Positions 19,847-29,029 of a stretch of 64,000 nucleotides of DNA are shown here, piece by piece; the first letter of the stretch is position 1; each line of letters begins with the position of its first letter. Under the pieces are notes generated by a model. That model was not told where the DNA came from and made no database searches. It saw only the letters and a list, made by a program, of their open reading frames with translations. The stretch comes from Mycolicibacterium rufum (GTDB taxonomy: Bacteria; Actinomycetota; Actinomycetes; Mycobacteriales; Mycobacteriaceae), in contig NZ_CP092427.2 of NCBI RefSeq assembly GCF_022374875.2, positions 620,001 to 684,000 on the forward strand. Reading direction: 5' to 3'. The position numbers were made by a program, and so were the translations under genes.

Positions 19847-20700
19847 CGCGACGGCGCGAGCACCGACACGTGCCGTAGCGCCAGCAGATTCGTCAGCCGG
19901 GTGGCCACGCGCTGGTCGGTCACCAACGTCACCGACCGGCCGTGTTGTTCGGCGAGCTCGTCGAGCAGCATCAGCTGCCGGTGCGTGATGAACTCCAGCC
20001 GGGTCGCGTCCACGCGCAGCGCCCCCTCGGGGGTCAGCGGAAGGACGCGCCGCAGCGTGCTGCTGAACACGTCCATCGCGGATTGGTCGATCTCTCCGGA
20101 CAGCACGGCCGCCACGGCCGGATCGTCGTCGGCGTGGAGTTGGTAACTGGTCATCCGCTCACCCACGAAGGGATGCAGGCACAGCAGTTCGGCACCGACG
20201 TCGGCGAGTTCGTCGAGATCGTAGGCGCACAACGCCGAGAACGGCCGCACGGCCATCTCCTGGTCGACCAGATACTCGAGCACCGTCAGCTCGTCGCGCT
20301 GCTCGACGGTGCGGGCCACCGCGGTGACGTCCACCGCGGCGCGGAACCCGGTGTGGCCCGCGCTGATCGCGTCGTCCACCGCGGCGCGGTACCGATCGAG
20401 GGCGGCGTACGCGTCCAGCACATCGGTGCCGGGATGGAACGGGTAGTAGTCGGCGGCGCACAGCACGTCGATCCCGGCGAAGCCCGGGTGGGTGCGCAGC
20501 GCGTCGACCGACGCGAGCTCGGCCCGCAGCGCGTCGACCGACTGCTCGGCGACGAACGCGACCCGCTGCCCGCGGTTCAGCCCATCGAGCAGGTATTCAC
20601 CGGCGCGACAGAGGAATTCGGCTCGGCCGCGGTAACCCCAGCCGAGGTGGCCGAAGGGCAGCAGACCCGCCGCCGACAGCCGGACGCCGTGGGCTCGCAT
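19843..20700 (-). CDS. MEDS-domain plus STAS-like regulator
   Basis: A 285-residue predicted signalling protein. The N-terminal half (about 10-180) is a MEDS (DcmR-type sensory) domain: HLGWGYRGRAEFLCRAGEYLLDGL, then RVAFVAEQSV and YYPFHPGTDV. The C-terminal part (about 195-285) resembles a STAS domain (DATRLEFITHRQLMLLDELAEQHG), the fold of anti-sigma antagonists. The ATG at 20700 overlaps the stop of the upstream MEDS-ATPase gene (TGATG), so the two are coupled and probably act together in a partner-switching pathway. The target sigma factor is not evident here. Confidence 0.8.
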   Translation of the reverse strand: MRAHGVRLSAAGLLPFGHLGWGYRGRAEFLCRAGEYLLDGLNRGQRVAFVAEQSVDALRAELASVDALRTHPGFAGIDVLCAADYYPFHPGTDVLDAYAALDRYRAAVDDAISAGHTGFRAAVDVTAVARTVEQRDELTVLEYLVDQEMAVRPFSALCAYDLDELADVGAELLCLHPFVGERMTSYQLHADDDPAVAAVLSGEIDQSAMDVFSSTLRRVLPLTPEGALRVDATRLEFITHRQLMLLDELAEQHGRSVTLVTDQRVATRLTNLLALRHVSVLAPSR

Positions 20701-21671
20701 CAATCACTCTCCTCTACCCGCAGATACGCGTGAATCGTGGCGCCTTCGGGCCCTGCGTGACAGCGCACCAGGTCGGCGACGGCGTGGACCACCATCAGTC
20801 CTCCGGGCACCTGGGGCGACCCGTGCGGGCCGGCAAGCGGATCGTCGACCCGGGCGCGATCGCGCGCCTCGCACGCCAGGTAGCCGTCGACAGCCCAGAA
20901 CGTCAGCCGGCACGGTCCCGCGCGATGAACCAGCGCATCGGTGGCCAGTTCGGTCACGATGAGCCGGAGGTCGACCAGTTGGTCGTCGTCGCAACCGAAC
21001 CACTGCCCGTACCGTGCGGCGAAGGCGCGGGCGCGGTGCAACTCGGCGAATGTCCGCACCGTGCATCCCACGGCGTCGGCGGCGGCGTGCAACGGCTCGT
21101 TGTAGCGCAGCCACGCGTCGTCCGGGGCGAACTGCGCGTTGCCGGTTTCCGGCTCGCCGTGGCGCCACAGCACGGGGTGGGTGGTGCACGCGTCGTCGAG
21201 GTGCGTGGCGGGCAGCAGGTGCGCGTCATACGGACAGATCACCGTGACATCCCGCCCGGTGAACGCCAGGTTGATCAGCGCTTCGTACTGCACGCACGCG
21301 GGGTACTCCAGTGCCGTGCGGCCGTCCCACAAGGGTTCACCGATCATCAGCACCGGGTGAGGCGCGCTCGCCTCGACGAAGCGGACCAGCACCCCGGCGA
21401 GGATGCCGCCGGGGTTGCGCCCCACCTCGGTCATGTCGATCAGCGTGACCGCGCCCGCCGAGGCGCCGAGCGCCGCACGAAGCGCAGCCAGGTTGGGTCC
21501 CGGGACGGCGACCAGAACACCGTGGCGTCGATCGAGGGCGTCGATGATCGACGGCACCAGACAGTCGACGTACGCCCGCAGCGAGTCGTAGAAGAACGCC
21601 GGGTGCCGGAATCGGTCGACGTCGGGATCGGACAGGACAGACAAGCGGGGCTCCCGACGTCGTTGACGCAT
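20700..21671 (-). CDS. MEDS-domain protein with C-terminal RsbW-like ATPase
   Basis: A protein of about 323 residues that joins an N-terminal MEDS sensory domain (HPAFFYDSLRAYVDCLVPSI, MIGEPLWDGRT, CVQYEALINLAF) to a C-terminal histidine-kinase-like ATPase of the anti-sigma type. The ATPase region reads LVDLRLIVTELATDALVHRA (N-box-like helix) and later GLMVVHAVADLV (G-box-like). The usual N-box Asn is replaced (ELATDAL rather than ELVTNA), so ATP or metal binding could be altered. The ATG at 21671 is chosen; an in-frame extension reaches 21770. It is coupled to the MEDS-STAS gene downstream. Confidence 0.8.
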   Translation of the reverse strand: MRQRRREPRLSVLSDPDVDRFRHPAFFYDSLRAYVDCLVPSIIDALDRRHGVLVAVPGPNLAALRAALGASAGAVTLIDMTEVGRNPGGILAGVLVRFVEASAPHPVLMIGEPLWDGRTALEYPACVQYEALINLAFTGRDVTVICPYDAHLLPATHLDDACTTHPVLWRHGEPETGNAQFAPDDAWLRYNEPLHAAADAVGCTVRTFAELHRARAFAARYGQWFGCDDDQLVDLRLIVTELATDALVHRAGPCRLTFWAVDGYLACEARDRARVDDPLAGPHGSPQVPGGLMVVHAVADLVRCHAGPEGATIHAYLRVEESD

Positions 21672-21828
21672 CGGGTCGCTGCTCCGATGAATGACTCCGA
21701 CCTTACGCCCCAGCACCTGGCAACGGGCCCTGGAGAGTATGACGGCGCCGATGCGCCCGGGGGACGGCATTTACTCCGCGTCTGCAATGATATCGATGAA
21801 TTCTGACCGCAGAAACGGAAACACCACC

Positions 21829-22233
21829 ATGCCCGACATCCGGATCAGGGACGCCGCTGTGCTGCTCGGCGTCAGCGACGACACCGTGCGCAGATGGATC
21901 GACGGTGGCGCTCTGCCGTCGACGACAGACGAATCCGGCCGCAAGGTCATCGCCGGGGAGGTGCTCGCCGACTTCGCGCGGCGACAGGCCGCCCCGCCGC
22001 CCGATCCGGTCGGGGTGGCGAGTTCGGCGCGCAACCGCTTCGTCGGCCTCGTCACCGAGGTGCGCTCCGACCGCGTGATGAGCGAGGTTCAGATGCAGTG
22101 CGGACCCTTCACCGTCGTGTCCCTGATGAGCACCGAATCCGTCCGTCACCTCGGTCTCGAACCGGGCGTCGTCGCCGTCGCGATGGTCAAGGCCACCACC
22201 GTGATCGTCGAGACTGCGGGCGGGATCTCGTGA
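21829..22233 (+). CDS. HTH plus Mop (TOBE) molybdate-binding regulator
   Basis: A 134-residue protein with an excisionase/MerR-like helix-turn-helix at the N-terminus ([20 protein letters not shown]) and a Mop/TOBE domain at about 68-130 ([20 protein letters not shown], then [17 protein letters not shown]). Mop domains bind molybdate or tungstate oxyanions. The stop overlaps the modA start, so it is the first gene of the molybdate operon and most likely its molybdate-responsive regulator, a short analogue of ModE. The ATG at 21829 is preferred over the upstream in-frame codons because homology starts there. Confidence 0.85.
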   Translation: MPDIRIRDAAVLLGVSDDTVRRWIDGGALPSTTDESGRKVIAGEVLADFARRQAAPPPDPVGVASSARNRFVGLVTEVRSDRVMSEVQMQCGPFTVVSLMSTESVRHLGLEPGVVAVAMVKATTVIVETAGGIS

Positions 22234-22976
22234 AGACGGCGCCGGCCGCGGCCCTGGCGGCCCTGCTGTGCGCGGCCTGCTCATCGGCGCCGGCGCCGGC
22301 CACCGAACACCTCACGGTGTTCGCCGCGGCATCGCTGAAGTCGACGTTCACCGACCTCGGCGCACGCTTCGAGAAGGACAACCCCGGCACGACGGTCGCC
22401 TTCAACTTCGCCGGCTCCTCCGACCTCGTCACCCAACTCACCCAGGGCGCACCCGCCGACGTGTTCGCTTCCGCGGACCAGGCCACCATGGCCAAGGCGG
22501 TCGACGGAGGATTGGTGTCCGGAAACCCCGTGACGTTCGCCACCAACACCCTGACCATCGTCACCCCGCCGGGAAACCCCGACCGGATCGCGACTTTCGC
22601 CGACCTCGCCCGGCCCGGCGTCCAGGTGGTGGTGTGCGCCCCCCAGGTCCCCTGCGGCGCCGCGACCGAGAAGCTCGAGAAGGCCGCGAACGTCGCGCTG
22701 AGTCCGGTCAGCGAGGAATCCTCGGTCACCGACGTGCTGGGAAAGATCACCTCCGGGCAGGCCGATGCCGGGCTGGTGTATGTCACCGACGCGGCGAGCG
22801 CGGGCGAAAAGGTGGCCGCGATCGCGTTCCCCGAATCACGTCAGGCCGTGAACCGGTACCCGATCGCCATCCTCGAGCAGACCCGATCCCGTTCGGCCGC
22901 ACAGCGTTTCGTCGATCTCGTCACCGGACCCCAGGGCCGCGGCGTGCTCACCGCCGCCGGGTTCGCCGAGCCGTGA
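22230..22976 (+). CDS. modA: Molybdate ABC transporter substrate-binding lipoprotein
   Basis: A 248-residue periplasm-side binding protein for molybdate. The lipobox LLCAAC is at the end of the short hydrophobic leader. The ModA fold is clear from [40 protein letters not shown] and [10 protein letters not shown]; the conserved serines after AAAS and GSS contact the oxyanion. The C-terminus [20 protein letters not shown] is also typical. The GTG at 22230 overlaps the regulator stop, and modB overlaps its own stop. Expression is probably repressed when molybdate is abundant. Confidence 0.94.
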   Translation: MKTAPAAALAALLCAACSSAPAPATEHLTVFAAASLKSTFTDLGARFEKDNPGTTVAFNFAGSSDLVTQLTQGAPADVFASADQATMAKAVDGGLVSGNPVTFATNTLTIVTPPGNPDRIATFADLARPGVQVVVCAPQVPCGAATEKLEKAANVALSPVSEESSVTDVLGKITSGQADAGLVYVTDAASAGEKVAAIAFPESRQAVNRYPIAILEQTRSRSAAQRFVDLVTGPQGRGVLTAAGFAEP

Positions 22977-23788
22977 CACGCCGTGCACGAACCGGCGGTA
23001 CGGTGCCCGTCGGCCTGCCGGCCTGGATCCACCTGCCCGCGACGATCGGTGCGCTGTTCGTGATGGTCCCCCTCGTCGCGATCCTCCTACGAATCGACTG
23101 GCCGCACTTCATCCCCCTCGTCACCTCCGAATCCGCCCGTGCCGCACTGACTCTGAGCATCAAGACCGCCGCCGCCAGCACGGCCCTGTGCGTGCTGCTG
23201 GGCGCACCGATGGCCCTCGCGCTGGCACGCGGCCGGTTTCCGGGCCGGTCGATCGTGCGCGCACTCGTGCTGCTCCCCCTCGTGCTGCCGCCGGTCGTGG
23301 GAGGCATCGCGCTGCTGTACACCTTCGGCCGGCAGGGTCTGCTCGGCCACCAACTCGAACTGCTCGGGGTCCGCATCGCGTTCTCCACCACCGCAGTGGT
23401 CCTGGCCCAGGCTTTCGTGTCGCTGCCGTTTCTGGTGGTCAGCCTCGAGGGCGCGCTGCGGTCGGCCGGCGCGGGCTTCGAACACGTCGCCGCCACGCTG
23501 GGCGCCCGGCCCACCACTGTGCTGCGCACGGTCACGCTGCCGCTGGTGTGGCCCGGCCTGGCCTCCGGTGCGGTGCTGGCCTTCGCCCGCTCCCTCGGCG
23601 AGTTCGGTGCCACGCTGACCTTCGCCGGTTCGCTGCAGGGCGTCACCCGCACCCTGCCGCTCGAGATCTACCTGCAGCGCGAGACCGACGCCGACGCCGC
23701 GGTCGCCTTGTCGCTGCTCCTCATCGCCGTCGCGGCGGTCATCGTCGTCGCCTCGACCGGCCGCCGCCTCACCGGACCGCTGTCGTGA
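22973..23788 (+). CDS. modB: Molybdate ABC transporter permease
   Basis: A 271-residue membrane permease with five to six hydrophobic helices, beginning [19 protein letters not shown]. The EAA-type contact loop is [20 protein letters not shown] near residue 180, followed by [19 protein letters not shown], the hallmark of ModB. The GTG start overlaps the modA stop (GTGA) and the modC GTG overlaps its stop. It forms the channel for molybdate with ModC. Confidence 0.94.
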   Translation: MTRRARTGGTVPVGLPAWIHLPATIGALFVMVPLVAILLRIDWPHFIPLVTSESARAALTLSIKTAAASTALCVLLGAPMALALARGRFPGRSIVRALVLLPLVLPPVVGGIALLYTFGRQGLLGHQLELLGVRIAFSTTAVVLAQAFVSLPFLVVSLEGALRSAGAGFEHVAATLGARPTTVLRTVTLPLVWPGLASGAVLAFARSLGEFGATLTFAGSLQGVTRTLPLEIYLQRETDADAAVALSLLLIAVAAVIVVASTGRRLTGPLS

Positions 23789-24873
23789 GCGGCGTGCGCG
23801 CTGCGGCCCGTCTCGGGCACCGCGGCCTCGACGTCGAGATCTCCGTCGACGACGGCGAGGTGCTGGCCGTGCTGGGCCCCAACGGTGTCGGCAAGTCGAC
23901 GCTGCTGCAGATCATCGCGGGCCTGACCGCACCCGACAGCGGCCGGGTGGTGATCGGCGCGGACGTGGTGACCGACACGCGCACCGGCACGTTCGTTCCC
24001 GCCCACGCCCGGGGGGTGGCCCTGCTCGCCCAGCAGCCGATGCTCTTCCCGCACCTGAGCGTCGACGCGAACGTCGGCTATGCGCCCCGCTGCCGCGGGC
24101 GGTCCCGATCCGCCGCACGCGCGCAGGCACGTCACTGGCTCGACGCCGTCGGCGCCGGCGACCTGGCCGGGCGCCGGCCCGCGCAGCTCTCAGGGGGGCA
24201 GGCCCAGCGGGTCGCGGTGGCCCGGGCGCTGGCCGCCGAGCCGCGCGTGCTGCTGCTCGACGAGCCGTTCGCGGCGCTGGACGTGACCGCGGCACCGGCG
24301 CTGCGGCGGCTGGTGCGCGATCTGCTCCGGGAGCAGTCCCGAACCGCGATCATCGTCACGCACGAGGTGCTGGACGCGCTGGCCATCGCCGACACCGCCG
24401 TCGTGCTCGAGGACGGCCGGGTCGCCGAACGCGGACCCGTCCGCACCGTCCTGAGCACACCGCGCAGCGACTTCGGGGCCCGCATCGCCGGGGTCAACCT
24501 CATCTCCGGCGTCATCTCCGCGCCCGGCTCGCTGCGCACCCCGTGGGGTGCGGACCTCTCCGGGGTCGGCGACGCCGAGCGCGGTGTTGCTGCCGTCGCA
24601 CTGTTCCGTCCGAACGCCGTCGCCGTCCATCTCGAGCCGCCGCACGGGAGTCCCCGCAACGTCCTCGCCGTCACCATCGCCGACCTCGACGTGCGCGGAC
24701 CGGTCGTGCGGGTCCGCGGGGCCGATCTACCCGACGGCACACCCGGACTCGCCGCCGACGTCACCGCCGCCGCCGCGGTCGATCTCGGCCTCGAACCGGG
24801 TCGGGCGGTCTACTTCGCGGTCAAGGCGCAGGAAGTGGGTCTGCACCCGGCACCGCACCGTGCGGGCAGCTGA
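23785..24873 (+). CDS. modC: Molybdate ABC transporter ATPase
   Basis: A 362-residue ATPase. Walker A is GPNGVGKST (31-39), the Q-loop [13 protein letters not shown], the signature [15 protein letters not shown] and Walker [12 protein letters not shown], then the switch VTHEVLDA. The C-terminal 110 residues form a TOBE/Mop-like domain that can bind molybdate and inhibit transport ([20 protein letters not shown]). The GTG start overlaps modB. No molybdenum-cofactor biosynthesis gene follows, so the operon ends here. Confidence 0.94.
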   Translation: MSGVRAAARLGHRGLDVEISVDDGEVLAVLGPNGVGKSTLLQIIAGLTAPDSGRVVIGADVVTDTRTGTFVPAHARGVALLAQQPMLFPHLSVDANVGYAPRCRGRSRSAARAQARHWLDAVGAGDLAGRRPAQLSGGQAQRVAVARALAAEPRVLLLDEPFAALDVTAAPALRRLVRDLLREQSRTAIIVTHEVLDALAIADTAVVLEDGRVAERGPVRTVLSTPRSDFGARIAGVNLISGVISAPGSLRTPWGADLSGVGDAERGVAAVALFRPNAVAVHLEPPHGSPRNVLAVTIADLDVRGPVVRVRGADLPDGTPGLAADVTAAAAVDLGLEPGRAVYFAVKAQEVGLHPAPHRAGS

Positions 24874-24997
24874 CCTGGAGCGCCGCTACCCGGGGTTATA
24901 TACGCTACCGTCAATACCTGCACAACGGCTTCTGCCGTCATTTGCTGACAGAGCACCGCCGTGCACGAGATAGTAGTGACATGGGAGCGTCGTGGAC

Positions 24998-27325
24998 ATG
25001 GGCCGGTATCCGCGGCAGGTGATCGCGTTGATGGTGGCGCCGTTGGGGCTGGTGCTGGCCCTGACGGCGCTGCTCGGCGTGGCCGGCGACAACCCGGCCG
25101 TGCGCATCATCGACGACCTGCTCAACTTCGGCCTGCTCGTCTACGCCACGGTCTGCGCGGCGCTGGCCGCCCGGTCCGCACTCGGCCGACTGCGCCGGGC
25201 CTGGGCGCTGATGACGGCCGCGCTCGCGGCCTGGGCCATCGGTGACGGCATCTGGCTGCTGTACGAGCTGATCTTGCGGCAGGAGGCGCCGGTGCCGTCG
25301 GCGGCGGACGCGTTCTACGTCGTGTTCGCCGTGCTCGCGGTGGCCGCGATGACGCAGTTCGTCACCGAACCCATGCGCGAGTCGCGGCTGCGTATCGCTT
25401 TGGACGGCATCACGGTGGCGCTGTGCCTCTTCCTGCTGGCCTGGATCCTCGCACTGCACACCGTGTACGACGCCTACCGCGACGACCGCGCCGCGCTGTT
25501 CGTCGCGCTCCTCTACCCGGCCTCCGACCTGGCGATGCTGACCATCGCCGTGGTCACGCTGCTGCGCGCCGAGGCCCGCCAGCGGGTGGTGCTGACCGTG
25601 CTCAGCGGCGCGATCGCGGTGATGGCCGTCGCCGACATCACCTACGCCGTCCTCGTCGCCGGTGACAACTACCGGACCGGCGATCCGATCGACGCCGTGT
25701 GGGGCGCCGCGGCGGTCCTGTTCGCCGCCGCCGCGCTGATCAGCCGTCGCACGCCGACACCGCGCCCACCCACCCTGCCGGTCCCGTCGAACGCCTCACT
25801 CTGGCTGCCCTATGTGCCGCTCCTGCTGGCGGGCACCGTCGGGCCGCCGCTGGTGATGACCGGCGTCGAACGCTTCCTGGTGCCGGTCATCGTCGTCGCG
25901 GTCTGCCTGCGGCAGTCGGTCTCGGCCTGGGAGAACCGTCGGCTGTTGACCGCGGCCGCCGACCAGGCGCTGCGCGATCCACTGACGGGGCTGGCCAACA
26001 CCGCACTGTTCGACGACCGGCTGGCGCACGCGATGGTGCTGCGCTCACGGATCGACCGGTCGGTCGCCGTGCTGTCGCTGGACCTCGACGATTTCAAGCT
26101 GATCAACGACAACCTCGGCCATTCGACGGCCGATCGACTGCTCGCCGACGTGGGCCGCCGGCTGGCCGACTGCGCCCGCACCGGTGACACCGTGGCCCGC
26201 ACGGGCGGCGACGAATTCGCGCTGCTGCTCGAAGGGCCGTTCGACGAGTCCGACGCCGTCGCGCGGCGGGTCAGCGCCGCCTTCGACATCCCCTTTACGG
26301 TCGACGGACACGACATCCTGCTGCGTCCCAGCATCGGCGTCACCGTCGCGTCGATGTCCGAGCCGGATCTCACGCCCGAGGTGCTGCGAGAACGGGCCGC
26401 CATCGCGATGCACGCCGCCAAGCGGGCCCGCTCCCCCGAGGTGCAGACCTTCAGCGCCGACATGGTTCCCGTGAACGGCGCAACCGTTGACGGCGCGGCG
26501 CGGGCCGGAGGTGACGGCGCCGCGCAGATCCGTCTGCTGGGCGAGCTGCGGCAGGCGATCGACCATCACGGGCTCGACGTGGTCTACCAACCCAAGATCT
26601 CCCTGAGCAGCGGGGAGACCGTCGGCGTCGAAGCGCTGCTGCGCTGGCCACACCCGCAGCTGGGCCTGCTGCTGCCCGAAACGTTCCTCTCGCTCATCCG
26701 GGAGCAGGGCCTCATCCAGCGGGTGACCGACCTCGTCCTGGACAAGGCGCTCGACGACGCCGTCCGCTGGTACGGCCATGACGCGCGAATTCCGGTGGCC
26801 GTCAATCTGTTCGCGCCGTCGCTGCGTGAGACCGACCAGCCCGACAAGCTGTGCCGGGCACTCGGCTGCCGCGGCCTGCCCACCGATCTGCTCACCGTCG
26901 AGATCACTGAGGACATCGTTCTGAGCGAGATGGATCTGGTGACCGCCGTGCTCCGCCGGCTGCGGGAATACGGCGTGCGCGTCGCCATCGACGATTTCGG
27001 CAGCGGCTACTCCTCGCTGTCCTACCTGCGCGACCTCGCGATCGACGAGGTGAAGCTGGACCGCAACTTCATCGCTCCGGTCACCAGCGATCCCCGGGCG
27101 GCCGCCGTCGCGCAGGCCGTCATCGACCTGACCCATGACCTGGGGGCCACCGTGGTCGCCGAGGGCATCGAAGACGTCGCGACGGCCGACTGGCTACGCG
27201 ACCACGGGTGCGACGTCGGACAGGGCTACCTGTTCGGCAGGCCCGTCGAGGCGGCCCAGATCGGTGTTTTCGCTGGGGCGGACATCCGGGATATCGACGA
27301 CGCGGCAGTGATCAGTCCGCCGTAG
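24998..27325 (+). CDS. Membrane GGDEF-EAL protein (c-di-GMP synthase/phosphodiesterase)
   Basis: A protein of about 775 residues controlling cyclic di-GMP. The first ~310 residues hold about ten hydrophobic segments forming a membrane sensory module (APLGLVLALTALLGVAGD and on). The GGDEF domain (about 325-485) is intact: TGGDEFALLLEG, with an RxxD inhibitory I-site (RTGD) five residues before it. The EAL domain (about 510-760) keeps EALLRW, the EITED and DDFGSGYSSLSYL motifs, KLDRNFI and VVAEGIED. Both activities are therefore possible. ATG 24998 is spaced correctly from GGGAGC at 24983; GTG 24992 is an alternative. A paralogue without GGDEF is at 46383-48188. Confidence 0.93.
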   Translation: MGRYPRQVIALMVAPLGLVLALTALLGVAGDNPAVRIIDDLLNFGLLVYATVCAALAARSALGRLRRAWALMTAALAAWAIGDGIWLLYELILRQEAPVPSAADAFYVVFAVLAVAAMTQFVTEPMRESRLRIALDGITVALCLFLLAWILALHTVYDAYRDDRAALFVALLYPASDLAMLTIAVVTLLRAEARQRVVLTVLSGAIAVMAVADITYAVLVAGDNYRTGDPIDAVWGAAAVLFAAAALISRRTPTPRPPTLPVPSNASLWLPYVPLLLAGTVGPPLVMTGVERFLVPVIVVAVCLRQSVSAWENRRLLTAAADQALRDPLTGLANTALFDDRLAHAMVLRSRIDRSVAVLSLDLDDFKLINDNLGHSTADRLLADVGRRLADCARTGDTVARTGGDEFALLLEGPFDESDAVARRVSAAFDIPFTVDGHDILLRPSIGVTVASMSEPDLTPEVLRERAAIAMHAAKRARSPEVQTFSADMVPVNGATVDGAARAGGDGAAQIRLLGELRQAIDHHGLDVVYQPKISLSSGETVGVEALLRWPHPQLGLLLPETFLSLIREQGLIQRVTDLVLDKALDDAVRWYGHDARIPVAVNLFAPSLRETDQPDKLCRALGCRGLPTDLLTVEITEDIVLSEMDLVTAVLRRLREYGVRVAIDDFGSGYSSLSYLRDLAIDEVKLDRNFIAPVTSDPRAAAVAQAVIDLTHDLGATVVAEGIEDVATADWLRDHGCDVGQGYLFGRPVEAAQIGVFAGADIRDIDDAAVISPP

Positions 27326-27387
27326 TGCGTCGGTTGCCGCCGAGCGGGTACCCGGACGGCTCAGCGATGAGGAGGCCGGACGAGACG

Positions 27388-27546
27388 ATGAGTGACTGCG
27401 AAGGAAGCGGCCGGGAAGTGCCCGACGATCAGCCGTCGGCCCAGGCCGCGACATGCCCCGTGTGCGGCCGGGAGACGCCGGTGGAGCCCGAGGAGACCGA
27501 TGGCGGGCTACGGTTCACCGTCGCCCCCCACGACGCGGTGGCCTGA
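27388..27546 (+). CDS. Small CPVCG-containing hypothetical protein
   Basis: A 52-residue open frame with ATG 27388 and a GGAGG run 13-18 bases upstream. It contains one CPVCG knuckle near residue 23 and an acidic context (RETPVEPEETDGG). A single CxxC cannot form a complete zinc ribbon; a dimer or redox role is possible. No family is recognised. Codon use (high GC in third positions) fits a real gene. An in-frame ATG at 27367 would add seven residues. The gene follows the GGDEF-EAL gene by 62 bases and may be cotranscribed. Confidence 0.5.
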   Translation: MSDCEGSGREVPDDQPSAQAATCPVCGRETPVEPEETDGGLRFTVAPHDAVA

Positions 27547-27806
27547 TCCGCGCGGTGCCGCCGGGCGGCGCCTGCCCCCGCCGGCGCCCACCCGGCCGCA
27601 GTAGCCGTCGCGCGGCCCCGGACACGACATCCCCTCCGTGGCATGTTCGTGCGCGTGCAACTACATCGCTATTGCACCGATCGGCGCCCAGGCGTCGGTA
27701 GGGGCGAAGGTCCCCGCTTTCGCTTCGCATTCCGGATCTGCGGTCCTCAGAACGAAGTGATGACCGATTGTGGATGTGCGAGAACTCCGAAGGGTATGCC
27801 GTCCTC

Positions 27807-28592
27807 ATGCGCTCCTCCGAACCCGCAGAGGCGTCACCCGACGGCGTTCCGGCGGAACTGTCTGACGACTGGGAGCGTCTCTACCGGATGGCGCTGCTCA
27901 TCGACGATGTGCAGCGCCGCGGCGACACCGACCTCGACTCGGCGCTGCTCGACATCAACGAGGCGACTGCGGCCTCCGTTCCGGGCGCCCAATTCGCCGG
28001 CCTGACGCTCGTCGACGATCAGGGCGCCATCAGCACGGTGGCCGCGACCGACGCGTTCGCGGTGCTGCTCGACGACATCCAGCGCGAGCATCGGGAGGGG
28101 CCGTGCCTGTCCGCGGCCTGGACCCAGGACATCCTGCACGTCGACGACCTCGAGACCGAATCGCGGTGGCCGCTTTACCAGCGCAGCGCCCTGGAACGCA
28201 CCCCGGTGCGGTCCATTTTGTCGGTGCGGCTGCACAACGACGGCACGAGCCTGGCCGCCCTGAACCTGTACGCCCGGTCGTCCGGCGTGTTCGACGACGA
28301 ATCCGTCGAGCACGCACTGGTTTTCGCCGCCCACACCACGGTGGCCTGGAACGTGATGCGGCGCCAGCAGCAATTCCGCAGCGCGCTGGCCAGCCGGGAC
28401 ATCATCGGGCAGGCCAAAGGGGTGCTGATGGAGCGATTCGCCATCGACGCCGTTGCGGCCTTCGACCTGCTGCGCCGGCTGTCCCAGGAGAGCAACACCC
28501 GGCTCGCCGACATCGCCGAGCGGCTCCTCGCGTCCGGTGTCGGGACCTCGGCGGTCACCGTGCGTCCGACACGGAATCTGACCGAAGAATGA
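27807..28592 (+). CDS. GAF-ANTAR regulator (second copy)
   Basis: A protein of about 261 residues with an N-terminal GAF domain (roughly 25-175; REGPCLSAAWTQDILHVDDL) and a C-terminal ANTAR domain (roughly 185-240; SRDIIGQAKGVLMERFAIDA, then LLRRLSQESNTRL). It is clearly paralogous to the protein at 3632-4357, with the same PCL(T/S)AAW and VRS(V/I) motifs. It probably binds hexaloop RNA hairpins and acts as an antiterminator under a GAF-sensed signal. ATG 27807 is preferred; TTG 27768 would add 13 residues. The gap from 27547 to 27806 holds no other gene. Confidence 0.9.
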   Translation: MRSSEPAEASPDGVPAELSDDWERLYRMALLIDDVQRRGDTDLDSALLDINEATAASVPGAQFAGLTLVDDQGAISTVAATDAFAVLLDDIQREHREGPCLSAAWTQDILHVDDLETESRWPLYQRSALERTPVRSILSVRLHNDGTSLAALNLYARSSGVFDDESVEHALVFAAHTTVAWNVMRRQQQFRSALASRDIIGQAKGVLMERFAIDAVAAFDLLRRLSQESNTRLADIAERLLASGVGTSAVTVRPTRNLTEE

Positions 28593-29029
28593 CACGCCGT
28601 CGTTAGAACCGCTCGCTACCAGCTTTCACCAGGGCTGACGTCGCGTGTGAGGAGGTCCGAGAACGGCGATCGGGGTTGCACTTCTCTTCGAGAGCCGTAT
28701 TGTCGGAGGCAGGTGCTAAACGTGTGTTGTCACCGTTCCGTGCAAGCAAGCGGCCTCACGCCGCCGTTACGGTGACCTACCTACCGTCGTAAGCGCATGT
28801 CGAGAATCCGGCGTGATCCTGTTGGCCAGATGCCAGCCGTTTATGGACGGTCCCAGACTTGACGCCAGTGTTCAGGCCCGTCACCTGCTCGCCTGCAAGA
28901 GGACAGAGACCGCGAGCGGGGCCCCGCTCCCCTCCACCGAGACTTCTTCTGAGATCGGTCGGAGGCGGCCCAGCACAGCACCGGACACGCTGCACGTCAC
29001 GTCGACGAACACGAAAGCCGTGATCGCTC
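28593..29029. other. 437-bp region upstream of the sigma-factor gene
   Basis: No supported coding sequence was found. The only candidate is a promoter, TTGCAC (28676-28681) with TATTGT (28698-28703) and a 16-bp spacer. It would give the sigma-factor mRNA a leader of about 320 bases. The long leader could host post-transcriptional control; no ANTAR-type paired hexaloop hairpin was identified by eye. Confidence 0.4.
28676..28703 (+). promoter_or_regulatory. Candidate promoter upstream of the SigF-type gene
   Basis: TTGCAC and TATTGT are separated by 16 bp and resemble a housekeeping -35/-10 pair. I did not find the GTTT...GGGTAT pattern of SigF-dependent promoters, so autoregulation by this sigma factor is not supported. 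Confidence 0.3.

Noticed and set aside
28593..29029. SigF-dependent autoregulatory promoter before the sigma factor
   Set aside because: No GTTT-N15-17-GGGTAT pattern was found; only a housekeeping-like pair at 28676 is seen.
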